This document shows, in pieces, positions 28,101 through 34,314 of a stretch of DNA of 64,000 nt. The translations under genes were made by a program, and so were the position numbers. Position 1 is the stretch's first letter; every line of letters starts with the position of its first letter. Under the pieces are notes generated by a model. It made no database searches. It was not told the DNA's origin and saw only the letters and a program-made list of their open reading frames with translations. The stretch is from Nocardia harenae NBRC 108248 (lineage in GTDB: Bacteria > Actinomycetota > Actinomycetes > Mycobacteriales > Mycobacteriaceae), in assembly GCF_001612885.1 (NCBI RefSeq), contig NZ_BDBH01000001.1:124001-188000 (forward strand), given 5' to 3'.

Positions 28101-31100
28101 GACCTCCTTCGCGCCGCTGATCTTCCGGGATTCCTACAAGTTCGAGAGCGACATCCCGGGCGCGGTGGCAGGCACCGACTACAGCGTCGACATCCGCGGC
28201 TACTTCGACAACATCGAATCGCTCGGCGCGGTGCCGATCGACACCGAGCACTGGCTGGAGGGCACCAACTCCACCGCGCGCACCACCACCACCACGAGCG
28301 GCAACCGGGGCGGGCTCATCGTGCAGGGCGCCTACGGCGCGGAGGCCGAGCACAGCGTGCGCCCCGGCGGCGGCTGGCACGGCGACGGGTCGGCCAGCAA
28401 GCAGGTGACCGCCGCCGATGCCACCGACACCATGCGCGTGACCTCCGATTACGGCGGCAATGTGTACCGATTCGTCGCCGACGCGCACTACCTGGTCACG
28501 GTCAAGGTCGGGGTGCGCAACTACCTCAACGGGCTGGTGCACGGCAAGCCGTACGCCGGCCGCCGCCGGATCGTGGACGCCCCGCGCCGCCTGGAATTCT
28601 TCCTCACCGACAACGACCTGCACGACCACCCCGAGTACCTGGAACTGGTGCGGCGGCACGCCGAGAGCCAGGGCAGGGAATCGCCGGTGCTGCCCGAGGA
28701 GCGGGAGCAGAGGAACGGCGAGTGGACGCCGACCGAGCGCCGCCTGCTCCCGGATGCCTACGCGGGCGCGCGCACCGACGAGCCGGAGACCGCCAAGGGG
28801 CTGCTCTCCTTCGGCGCGGTCACCGAGGTGGTCTTCGACGACGGCCGCGGCGCGCTGGAGAACGCCGCCACCGCGCTGGTGGAGCGGGTCTCGCCCGGCG
28901 CGACCGTGGTCGGCTCGGGCAACTACCACCCCGGCGTGGCGTCGCTGATCAACGAGCACACCACCAGCTTCGGCGTCCGCAACCTCGCCAACGCCGGCTC
29001 CGAGGGCAGCCACACCTTCCACTTCGTCGCCCGGACCGGGCTGATGCCGCGGCTGGTCGGCGTCAGCTTCACCGCGCGGCCGCGGCGCGACGCGGAGCTG
29101 CCCGACGGCGTCACCCTGGCCACCCTGGAGGGCAAGCAGGTCCCCCGCACCGCCGCGCTGGACAATGTGCACCGGCACATCCGCCCGGACGGCAACGCCC
29201 TGCTCGAACCCGACGCGACCAGCGTCGGGACCAGCCACTCCCGGGGCAATCAGCTGAGCTTCACCCTCGGCGGCCGCAGTACCGGCACCGAGACCGAGGA
29301 CCGCGGCGACCGCCCGGCGGGCACACTCGCGATCGAGCGCTCGGCCACCTACAGCGAGGTGCAGAACTCCACCCGCGACCTGAGCGCCTGGCAGCGCAGC
29401 AGCGACACCCAGTACGAGTTCAAGGTGCCGACCGAGTACAGCGTGACCGTCGACTCCAGGCCGCTCACCGAGGCGGTCTCGGCCTACCTCGCCGACATGG
29501 TGGGCGACCTGCTGGTCGTGGGCCTGCAGCGGCTCGGGGCCGCGTACGGGGCGGTACCCGCGGAGCTGCCACCGCCGCAGACCTCGGAGACCTCGTCGGT
29601 GCGCGCGGTCTCGCACGTGCGGCTGCACGTCTCGGATACCAGGCCGCTCCCGGCGGCCGGGAGCGCGCCTGCCCCGCCGGTGCCGCGCACCCGGCCCGCG
29701 ATCTACGGGTTCGACCCGTCCGAACCGCGGCCCGCCTCGCACCGGGGCACCACCCCGGCGGCGGACGATCGCGGCCCGAAGGCGGGCACCAGGACCACGG
29801 ACGACGTCGACCTGGAGGCTGGCACCAGGGTCGCGGACGGCGACGAGGTGCCCGCGGCGGTGCGCGCGCTGCTCGCCACGCCCCCGTGGCTTCCCGAGCT
29901 GTCCTTCGACATCCGGGAATTCGACGGCTCCCCGCAGCTCGCCGCCGCACTGCGGGCCGTCGACCCGGCGCTGCGCGGCGACGACGGCACCCGCTCGGCG
30001 GAGGCCACCTTCAACCGGCTGGTGACGCTGGTGGCCAGGGGTGACTTCACCCGGCTCGGGCCGCAGTCGAGCGCCCCGTTCCGCACGGCCGAGCCCGCGG
30101 CCGCCGTGCCTGCGCCGCAGCGCCACGCCGCCGCGGTCACCGTCGACGGCGTGCAGATCAAGGTGACCCTGCACGCGCCGCGCGCGGAGGACTCCGCGAC
30201 CTCCATCGCCATCGACCGCTTCGAGTTCTCGGTGGACAGCATGGCCTCCGGCGCGGAGCACAGCACCACGATCGCCCCCACGTTCAGCTACACCGGCGCA
30301 CTCACCGCGGAGCAGAACGACCGCCTCGGCATCACCACCTTCCCGATCGGCGGCCAGACCGCGGACAAGGGCGGGGGCAGCGGCGTAGGCAGCGTGCGGC
30401 GCAATCTCTGGCGCACCAACGCGCCCACCGACGGACACCGGCTGCGCGCCGTCGCGCTGGTCGAGGTGCGCGGGCCCGCCGGGACGCTCTGGGTGACCGG
30501 CGACATGGTCCTGCGCAGCATCGAGACGCCACCCGATGTCGCGAAACCCACCGTCGGGCCGGAGGTTGCGGAGACCGAGCCGACGCACCCCGATGCCGGG
30601 ACGACCAAGCCGGGCGACCGCACGCAGCCATCCGGCGGCAATGAACGCGCGGGCCGGAGCAAGCCCACCGGCACCGTGCGGAGCAGGGGGAGGCGCGCGC
30701 CGATCGTGGACGGGGTGCCCGCGCCCGCGGGGTACGTGTGGGAATCCATGCCCGCCGACGGCGACTGCTTCTTCCACAGCCTCGAACGCAGCACCGAGCC
30801 GATCCCGGCCCACTCCAGGGCCGAGCTCGACCGCAGGCTCCGCCGCCTGCGCAATATGACCGCCGACGAACTCCTCGGCCGCAGACGCGACACCTACTTC
30901 ACCCCGTTCCTGAACATCATGGTCCAGGCCGAGCAGGGCGGACGGACGCTCACCGCGGCCGAGCGGACCGCCCCGATCCCGCCCGCCGAGATCCGCCGCT
31001 ACCGGGCGCTGTACAACCGGCAGGTCGCGATGATCCGGCAGCTGGGAATCTGGCGGGTCGGCGTCTTCGACGTGGTCCCCGCCGCGGCCGCGGCCGCGCT

Positions 31101-31914
31101 GGCGCGGCGCAACCGCACCATCCGGGTGTACAACAGGCAGGTCCCGCACGGCTGGACCTTCGGCGAGGACACCGGGGCGCGCCCCGACGGTTCGGTCCTC
31201 GTCGCCGCCGAGCACTACCACCTGGCCGTCCCCGCGGAGGCGGCGCCGTCGAATCGCCGCCCGACCGGCGCGCCCGGCCGCGCATCCGCTCCGGCCGACG
31301 ACCTCGGACCGGCGACCGTGAGTCCGCCGTTCACCGGCGGCACACCGCGCGCCGACGGCAGCGCCCCGGCGCCGCCGTCCGCGGCGATCGATGCCGCGGC
31401 CAGGGCGCTGCACACCGCGCTGAGCGCGGATGGGCCGGTCGATGTCGCGCGGGTGCTGGCATCGCTGGCCCGCGCGGAGCTTCCGGCCGGAGCCGAGCGG
31501 CTGGCGGCCGCGTTCCGCACGGCCACCGGCCTGCCGCTGCGCGAGGTGGTCGCGGCGGCGGTGGCGGGGGGCCGGATGTCGACGGCCGCTGAACTCCGGC
31601 TGGCCCGGCTGCTCGGCTGGCAGCCGCGGCGCGGGCTGCCCGCCGGGGTGCGTCCACCCGCCGCGCAGCCCGACCCGGACCAGGCGATGGCCGCGTACGT
31701 CGACGCCATGCTCGGGATGCGCGACATCGACCACACCCTGGCCTTCGTCGAGCACCTGAACCGCGACCCGGCTGCCCTGCGCGCCCTGCGCGCCGCCTAC
31801 CGGGAGCGCACCGGCGGCCGCGATCTGGCAGCCGACCTGCGCGGCCACCTGCCCGCGGACAGCGACTACCTGGACTTCGTCCTGGCCGAGGCCGCGGGGC
31901 CGCGGATGCCCTGA
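19174..31914 (+). CDS. Giant polymorphic toxin: WXG100-like N terminus, SecA-like ATPase, papain-fold, OTU and annexin-like domains
   Basis: One uninterrupted frame of about 4246 codons. The TTG at 19174 (MSIEIPPELQWLSYLAG) is chosen because that opening is typical of WXG100/CpnT-like exported proteins and a GGCGGGTGGG precedes it. The open frame reaches 18763 only through the tandem repeats. Order of parts: helical WXG100-like region (1-110); hydrophobic helices (108-153, 209-280); low-complexity linker with 11-aa repeats (564-607) and PGPPV repeats (715-769); SecA-like ATPase (about 960-1560); papain-fold deamidase/protease-like domain (about 1688-1850, C1694, H1776, D1792); beta-rich modules (about 2010-2700, 2960-3470 and 3650-3790); OTU-type protease (about 3850-4025, C3865, H4014); two annexin-like repeats (4066-4246). 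It is probably exported by a type VII system as a multi-effector toxin. A YezG-like gene is convergent and a WXG100 gene is nearby. Confidence 0.85.
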   Translation: MSIEIPPELQWLSYLAGASWPQGDEDALFALSRDWTDAAATLQEIIPAVRAAGDTAMRHYAGDGADEMAAQLQQFFSGETSLDKIVEGLEQMAASVFDCGTQVEYAKLQIVITLAVMAIEIAHALASAFGAWAVPVIQAAGAGIMSQIAARLASHLAARAARLAKQPLWRLTAIQAAQETAIGLGIEGLAQGIQLAKGTRHEFDTSQFLISGAVSGFAGGVAAPIGHYGARYLGGIAAGHAPMTWWKGGLIAVGAGIPAGLAGATASMVGYGVLTGTWEFDPAALAGGVGGGLAGGMHGVAGYFQGQAIASSTRFEPGAGAATHTGSGDPPPHRDGTSPLPRPETKQAIPLFPSAARGDGFPDEGGNPANGQRSGGPVPSPAGLLADRRGGVPAHPAGNGLSRSGPAALPPSEPVAPRRSGAASGVEAPAARSYSPAASIADGSSAGSFRSESRASTAALATPFIANGTDRFRAGAEFTNRAAPHDSSGEPLGTPSSAGGGARNADPEQRAPLAPVRDTGADLPQQVSAAARETERFHGEQFHTEQRGEPTGDPIESRVERAVTPLVSHVGQEGTSLVSHVGREGTSLVSHVAQEGMSLESHDAREATPLESEQHAPGAAARVDHDSGRQVLQHLASGVPEQQRIRPPDVSTAPHGMTAREFETRSAGTFRAFPGHETVSEAPRGGTPVTPNPDATRTGLAATPTARTSPIPAAPGPPAPGPQVPGSPVPGPPLPGPAVPGPQVPGPPTPGPPVPGPPVPGPPVPGPPVPERSTQQPSGAPDTRPGAAPPNREPGGYDRHLAAQERTEQHQREVARAIERSAAGVDRAGKALESATASRDPARVAEARAGYDQARDDHHRSIATAVDELLPAARAAGTDTWQAFQDGHLGRDDAFDLVRRQRVAAARAAAGALLAHYESQAGKDRTGPLATLSRAELEQRIRTAPEPDSRVAQIELIRRGTGGALGAPGGKVMRWTQVTAELLLHHGPVEMDTGEGKELTAISRATRTALDTGIAHVMTSSDPLVVHMQREFERLVAGDHDLGIDVYRLDSDLPFPERTPGRKLIVLGTATDYGFRAVKEAQAVVDRLRGGGMPPAELARLRAELAAAPSLREYKALLDAAAERHGLPGRFEPFPGGKLIIDEIDAQLIDEQTHYVLAPGTAGPAAESFAERVRRVWNALDAAERGGVLGPADFGKDPEQRGIFDSRLSAVGRDRLAALLGTPVSDADAAEFAHAAQAKWGPERDSDYHVSADGKIKIIASQTNDQVMDDPEKQSSSRWNGFAKYLEARHGLVITADSEHSLSITGRQLFGGGHFDHITGMSGTLLTPSPGNPRGVEDAMHAEYGTGPIAKVERFFDSQLVTPDARHFATEAEKFAAMAEDIIDTAFVRDPDTGARVQRGSPQLVIAMDNADVARLSAALDRAAAERDLTVAVDALDAAWVDSHGSRDRADDELQRIIAGAGDLGRITLGNKMMGRGVDITPSAAAVASGGLKVKISGGPAYSERVNHQAETRAARSGDPNGDRATGGTPGEAVHYISPEDYRSAAPNARVATYITRYQEAAGEHRAATAAHREHSTDAAAARADRAGAALAAAESDLRDIATPLQKAAVEQRLLHSRGTAPGLARAPPADSADARRPATPPPIPIPHAAGDDSRHVPDGPEPRHDPTDARSLGEEPALPAPEHHREAPPEVNCGVFALERLAAFTGRPNTPVPEHLAGFDGITAAALADAAGAPLRPFRDHADIAAQLTPLGPGAVALVVDRYRDYADARGIGAHAYLLRGTADGAIAVHDPQDPAAVSGLRAFPPDLPRELAGTHAALYDAEGNPAFIVPPDAAGLPATTLVGARPLSTPVLEFGAARRGAEDLIHVMPIPQRTIEWLRRHVVHAVETGGGKHEAGQWLQEIREYNPDVTPAEIRERLEVLGVDEDFTKSVDRLLTTGPIAARLDRLRPARAPARAGAPAPALRAAVDRTLTSRLTTAELDRLLSESGMPLAVEYRGKPFPVFLRLTLRARENSRPHRGPAVSTQRWTYGVAEDGDTAGSRALRTAGQTYAHLWDMFSKTFLRMGLNPRITATHNELSSGTSVFATIQSIIKKRSTEAAAVPHDYEMRWEIRLNDDGVAGVLAPDLPTAKGWMPISEPTPDDLVAWFPKYLDESTALPVVDHADDATVPPPFHRDPANPEPQLSLEQLPFYGPLDFPHHDRLFADVMASFPEQVAQLSQISATQLREFFGGNFRGNIPMMHGGAVQSPTLYTAAGKPLGFFEVRITGFHGGQTLTGPTTTPNASRLEYNVLRALRTLATSTVANALGGSLALSFGLGRAKADEHTGYPTIGANLTPIKVGAAQRHNRSITFGGRAYTSRALRLVAHLLHTTPDMQVEVAFVRPGGPAVHPKADSPLAATAPDGAPGKRYPIAMLVPSKASLGSSPTAAQRRYLPPDLVHLEQLGLLTTPLQVDIPRNVLDGIEAFVAGKGFLPPATEQSAGFNLDATKNQLLENARKLSRIGARLNRLGTADEMLQGGARTVFEKSNGVETERITVTVKAVREYATPDGRHDQGRDPNRGVTHEWMLPHIQTMNYSGIILTSEERSQHTPFAWDAGAEFSFVNPFDVDGSEPLANINGSYDRTGDKSTSLFSGHNHAEENYTFSPGPKAAQPGLQIFRVPTRYHVEIAYSHGAGPAPIEGTGSFHLGVPTYLTGTEPDAGPPPADPVIRGDADSGDAEFTEKLGLAANAAIERGVGRLPMAAVIAAHPVGEVLHEATLGLIADIEREEAEHLDDGERPVVPGAFPREPADSLPITEPAAGAGASPPSAWTAAVRRWFGSAAARPEDIELTGRTAPPVAAPAPVRPAAENSVADLPHPDTFEPTDDSEHSDDLASSIDLTDLPHLDIFELSDDESERPSPPGAEERDARPPGAWPTDDEAPPPAGPSWSQAGHWIWDRVAGVGEWMWRDAFGDPVQNPASAVRSVLHTAFSPHHMTSFAPLIFRDSYKFESDIPGAVAGTDYSVDIRGYFDNIESLGAVPIDTEHWLEGTNSTARTTTTTSGNRGGLIVQGAYGAEAEHSVRPGGGWHGDGSASKQVTAADATDTMRVTSDYGGNVYRFVADAHYLVTVKVGVRNYLNGLVHGKPYAGRRRIVDAPRRLEFFLTDNDLHDHPEYLELVRRHAESQGRESPVLPEEREQRNGEWTPTERRLLPDAYAGARTDEPETAKGLLSFGAVTEVVFDDGRGALENAATALVERVSPGATVVGSGNYHPGVASLINEHTTSFGVRNLANAGSEGSHTFHFVARTGLMPRLVGVSFTARPRRDAELPDGVTLATLEGKQVPRTAALDNVHRHIRPDGNALLEPDATSVGTSHSRGNQLSFTLGGRSTGTETEDRGDRPAGTLAIERSATYSEVQNSTRDLSAWQRSSDTQYEFKVPTEYSVTVDSRPLTEAVSAYLADMVGDLLVVGLQRLGAAYGAVPAELPPPQTSETSSVRAVSHVRLHVSDTRPLPAAGSAPAPPVPRTRPAIYGFDPSEPRPASHRGTTPAADDRGPKAGTRTTDDVDLEAGTRVADGDEVPAAVRALLATPPWLPELSFDIREFDGSPQLAAALRAVDPALRGDDGTRSAEATFNRLVTLVARGDFTRLGPQSSAPFRTAEPAAAVPAPQRHAAAVTVDGVQIKVTLHAPRAEDSATSIAIDRFEFSVDSMASGAEHSTTIAPTFSYTGALTAEQNDRLGITTFPIGGQTADKGGGSGVGSVRRNLWRTNAPTDGHRLRAVALVEVRGPAGTLWVTGDMVLRSIETPPDVAKPTVGPEVAETEPTHPDAGTTKPGDRTQPSGGNERAGRSKPTGTVRSRGRRAPIVDGVPAPAGYVWESMPADGDCFFHSLERSTEPIPAHSRAELDRRLRRLRNMTADELLGRRRDTYFTPFLNIMVQAEQGGRTLTAAERTAPIPPAEIRRYRALYNRQVAMIRQLGIWRVGVFDVVPAAAAAALARRNRTIRVYNRQVPHGWTFGEDTGARPDGSVLVAAEHYHLAVPAEAAPSNRRPTGAPGRASAPADDLGPATVSPPFTGGTPRADGSAPAPPSAAIDAAARALHTALSADGPVDVARVLASLARAELPAGAERLAAAFRTATGLPLREVVAAAVAGGRMSTAAELRLARLLGWQPRRGLPAGVRPPAAQPDPDQAMAAYVDAMLGMRDIDHTLAFVEHLNRDPAALRALRAAYRERTGGRDLAADLRGHLPADSDYLDFVLAEAAGPRMP
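20863..20994 (+). repeat. Four 33-bp in-frame tandem repeats in the toxin linker
   Basis: These encode four 11-residue units (TPLVSHVGQEG, TSLVSHVGREG, TSLVSHVAQEG, MSLESHDAREA), with a fifth beginning. The DNA copies differ at few bases, so the array is young or homogenised. It lies in the disordered linker before the Pro-rich repeats. Confidence 0.9.
21316..21480 (+). repeat. Eleven 15-bp tandem repeats encoding a PGPPV-type proline linker
   Basis: The last four units (from 21421) are CCCGGCCCGCCGGTG with one substitution, and the earlier seven are degenerate. The encoded pentapeptide (PGPPV/PGPQV/PGPPT) makes a polyproline-like rod between the export region and the SecA-like domain of the toxin. 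Confidence 0.93.
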
Positions 31915-32001
31915 ACCCCGAGGCGGGGCGGGTTCGCGCGCGAGGGGACCGATCCGGACCGGCCGGAACCGGCTACCGCGCGCCGGGGACCGACCGTCCG
32001 G

Positions 32002-33489
32002 TCAGCGCGGGACCCCGGCCGCTGCCCCGGTCTTCCGGTCGTGGAATCGCCGCTCGAAGCCCTCGGTGTAGCGCGAGGGCGCGGTGGACGAGGACGACTG
32101 CTCGATCACGCCGTCGTCCGCGATGTAGAAGATCGCCCGGCCGATCGCGATCTGCTCCGGCCGGGTCGGCGCGAAGACCATCCAGCCCACGCTCAGCCGC
32201 TCGGCGACCAGTTCGGCCACCGGGTAGCCCGCGCCGAGCCCGATGATGTGCTCGCGCACCAGCGCGATCGCGCGCTCCCTCGGCAACCGGCCGGGCTCCT
32301 CGAGCACCAGCCCGGCCAGCGACAGCTGGTACAGCGCGCCGTCGACGTCGTCGGCCGGATCGTCGAAGAGCGCCGCCACCGTGTCCGGGGAGACCACGCC
32401 GGATTCCGCGGCGGCCACCAGGTCGGCCGCGGCGGCGCGCTGCCGCGCATCGGGCTCCGCGCTCACCGCATCGGCGACGACGGCGGCCGCGGTCTGCGCC
32501 GTCCACACCCCCGGCACCGCCGCCGTGAGCCGCTCGGCGGGCGCCGACCCGCCGCGGAACCAGCTCCCGTGCTCCCACCAGTAGCAGAACGACAGCGTGC
32601 CGCGCTTCGCGCGCGGATTGAGCACCTGGTCGGCCACCCACCCGGGGGCGCCCGCGTACAGCTCGGGCATGGGCGCGCCGTCGTTGTAGGCGGCGTCCAG
32701 CTCCGGCGCGTTCCAGACGCCGCCGGAGAGCACCGCGCGGTCACCGGGGAGCACGTAGAGCGTCGCGCCGCTGCGGGAGGCGCCCTCGAAGACACCGAGC
32801 GCGGGCAGGATGCGCGGCCCCCACGCGGAGCCGACGGCGACGAAGGCCGCCGCGATCACCGCCCAGCGCGACCAGAGCACCGGCAGCGCGGGGAAGTCGC
32901 CGGTCGAGTGCACCGGGGCGACACCGGCCTCCCGGTCCGCGCGCGCCCAAGCCCCGGCCTGCCGCGCGGGCCGCCGCTGACGCTCCCCGTGACCGACGTA
33001 GGCCGCCAGCCAGACCGGCACCCGGCGGCGCGGGAAGGCCGCCAGATCGGCCAGGTACGCCTCCGGCAGCAGCAGCTGATCCTCGGGGAACGGCTCCGCG
33101 CCGTAGTCGTAGTCGACCTCGAGCGCGCCCCCGGTGTCGAACCGGAGCACCATCCGCCACCACGGGCCGTCCCCCAGCGCGGCCGCGACCTCGCGCTGCC
33201 GCCGGGCCAGCTCGACGATCTCCGCGGCCGGCTCCAGCCGGGCCACCCGGTCGTCGTCGCCGTGGTAGAGCGTGTAGGTCACGCCGCCGACCACGGTGAT
33301 GGCGAAGTGCGCCTCCAGCCGCCGCCAGCCCACCGGACCCACGCGTGCGAGTTCGCGGGCGATTTCCCGCGCGAGCTCGGTGGCGCGCGGTTCAGCGGGG
33401 ATGACATCCGCGGGGGGCGGCGGCGGGTGGCCGTCGAGGGTGAGCGGAATATCCGGGGGCTCGGTGGATCCGTTGTGCGGCTGATTCAT
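32002..33489 (-). CDS. Conserved actinobacterial protein with YezG-like N-terminal domain; candidate immunity or accessory protein of the toxin
   Basis: 495 residues. After a Pro-rich start, residues 50-168 resemble the YezG/DUF600 immunity fold: WWRMVLRFDTGGALEVDYDYG, then PFPEDQLLLPEAYLADLAAFPRRRVPVWL. A hydrophobic stretch follows (206-222), then a C-terminal region ending RAIFYIADDGVIEQSSSS, a motif I associate with proteins beside mycobacterial and nocardial type VII toxins. It is convergent with the toxin gene (87 bp between stops) and divergent from the WXG100 gene. Immunity is the simplest reading, but the antisense orientation is unusual for an immunity gene and the protein could instead be a secretion chaperone. 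Confidence 0.7.
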   Translation of the reverse strand: MNQPHNGSTEPPDIPLTLDGHPPPPPADVIPAEPRATELAREIARELARVGPVGWRRLEAHFAITVVGGVTYTLYHGDDDRVARLEPAAEIVELARRQREVAAALGDGPWWRMVLRFDTGGALEVDYDYGAEPFPEDQLLLPEAYLADLAAFPRRRVPVWLAAYVGHGERQRRPARQAGAWARADREAGVAPVHSTGDFPALPVLWSRWAVIAAAFVAVGSAWGPRILPALGVFEGASRSGATLYVLPGDRAVLSGGVWNAPELDAAYNDGAPMPELYAGAPGWVADQVLNPRAKRGTLSFCYWWEHGSWFRGGSAPAERLTAAVPGVWTAQTAAAVVADAVSAEPDARQRAAAADLVAAAESGVVSPDTVAALFDDPADDVDGALYQLSLAGLVLEEPGRLPRERAIALVREHIIGLGAGYPVAELVAERLSVGWMVFAPTRPEQIAIGRAIFYIADDGVIEQSSSSTAPSRYTEGFERRFHDRKTGAAAGVPR

Positions 33490-33572
33490 TCGGCGCCTCC
33501 CTGCCCTGTGGACGCGACGGGTGTCGGCTGCACACCGGCCCGATCGAGCCTGCCCGGCGCATGTTCAGATCG

Positions 33573-33607
33573 CGTTAAACCGCCGTTAAAAGAGCGAATC
33601 CCTATAT
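33573..33607 (+). promoter_or_regulatory. AT-rich promoter candidate for the WXG100 gene
   Basis: In an otherwise GC-rich 261-bp divergent gap, CGTTAAA occurs twice (from 33573 and 33584, 11 bp apart) and is followed by a CTATAT hexamer at 33602-33607, about 145 bp upstream of the WXG100 start. The direct repeat could be an activator site. Assignment is tentative. Confidence 0.4.
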
Positions 33608-33750
33608 GAGCACGACAACTCCTCCGGCACAGTTGATTTCGGAAATACCGCGGCACGCGCGGGCCGGTCGATGTCGGATCGGCGACCGGGAGATGTCCGG
33701 CGGGACAACAGCCGCCGGGCAGCCACGCACGGAACCGGGAGGCACGGACA

Positions 33751-34083
33751 GTGAGCCAGTCGATCGAGATCGACCCCGGCGGAGTACGCCGGGCCGCCGG
33801 CGAATTCGACGCCGTCGCGGAGCGCACCCGGCGGCTCCTCGACACCTTGACGGGCGCCTGCGCGAGCCGGGGCGAGCCGTGGGGCGACGACAAGGCGGGC
33901 AGGCAGTTCGCCGACGGCGACAAGGGCTACCGCGCCAATCGGGACAACTACTTCGACACGCTGAGCACGCTGGTCGAGGTCTTCGGCGACAACGCGACCA
34001 ACCTCGGTGACGCGGCGGACGCCTTCGAGGTCGCCGATCGCCGCGACCCGAGTCCGACCGCCCGAGTCCGCCTCGCCGGCTGA
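33751..34083 (+). CDS. WXG100 (ESAT-6-like) type VII secretion substrate or partner
   Basis: 110 residues, two predicted helices with the WXG turn as W44-G45 (GEPWGDDKAG). Near the C terminus is an aromatic-xxx-acid element (FEVAD) like the YxxxD/E secretion signal. The GTG start at 33751 has GGGAGG upstream. WXG100 proteins form helical-hairpin dimers and are exported by ESX systems or escort larger effectors. Its location in the toxin locus, beyond the YezG-like gene, suggests it is the small partner of the giant toxin's WXG100-like N terminus. No ESX core genes (EccC, EccD) are in the window. Confidence 0.88.
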   Translation: MSQSIEIDPGGVRRAAGEFDAVAERTRRLLDTLTGACASRGEPWGDDKAGRQFADGDKGYRANRDNYFDTLSTLVEVFGDNATNLGDAADAFEVADRRDPSPTARVRLAG

Positions 34084-34116
34084 CCCCGGCCGTCGCCCCT
34101 CGACTGTCCCCTGCCG

Positions 34117-34206
34117 TCAGCCCCGGCCGTCCCCAGGCGTCGCCCCGGCTGTCCCCGGCCATCAGCCCCCGGCCGTCCCCAGGCGTCACCCCGGCTGTCG
34201 CCAGGC
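34117..34206. repeat. Two imperfect 45-bp C-rich direct repeats downstream of the WXG100 gene
   Basis: Starting at TCAGCCCC (34117) and again at 34162, about 45 bp recur with few changes (GGCCGTCCCCAGGCGTC core). The whole 34084-34260 segment is strongly C-skewed on the + strand, with no credible coding. It lies between the WXG100 stop and the icd terminator. Confidence 0.75.
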
Positions 34207-34271
34207 GTCCCCCTGGCTGCCCCCGGAAGTCAGCTGCGGCCCTCCCGTGCACACCCTCCCGCGGAACGCGA

Positions 34272-34303
34272 AACGGCCCCCGCTCCGCGGAACGGGGGCC
34301 GTT
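34272..34303. terminator. Bidirectional hairpin terminator between WXG100 and icd genes
   Basis: Perfect 11-bp arms (34272-34282 and 34293-34303) enclose a 10-nt loop. The hairpin is 12 bp after the icd stop on the minus strand and also downstream of the WXG100 gene on the plus strand. Confidence 0.8.
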
Positions 34304-34314
34304 GCGGGCGCGGC

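Noticed and set aside
25066..31848. 2260-residue open frame on the minus strand through the toxin gene
   Set aside because: A GC-rich shadow of the toxin frame. It is rich in Arg/Gly/Ala/His with no domain, and the opposite frame carries the recognisable motifs.
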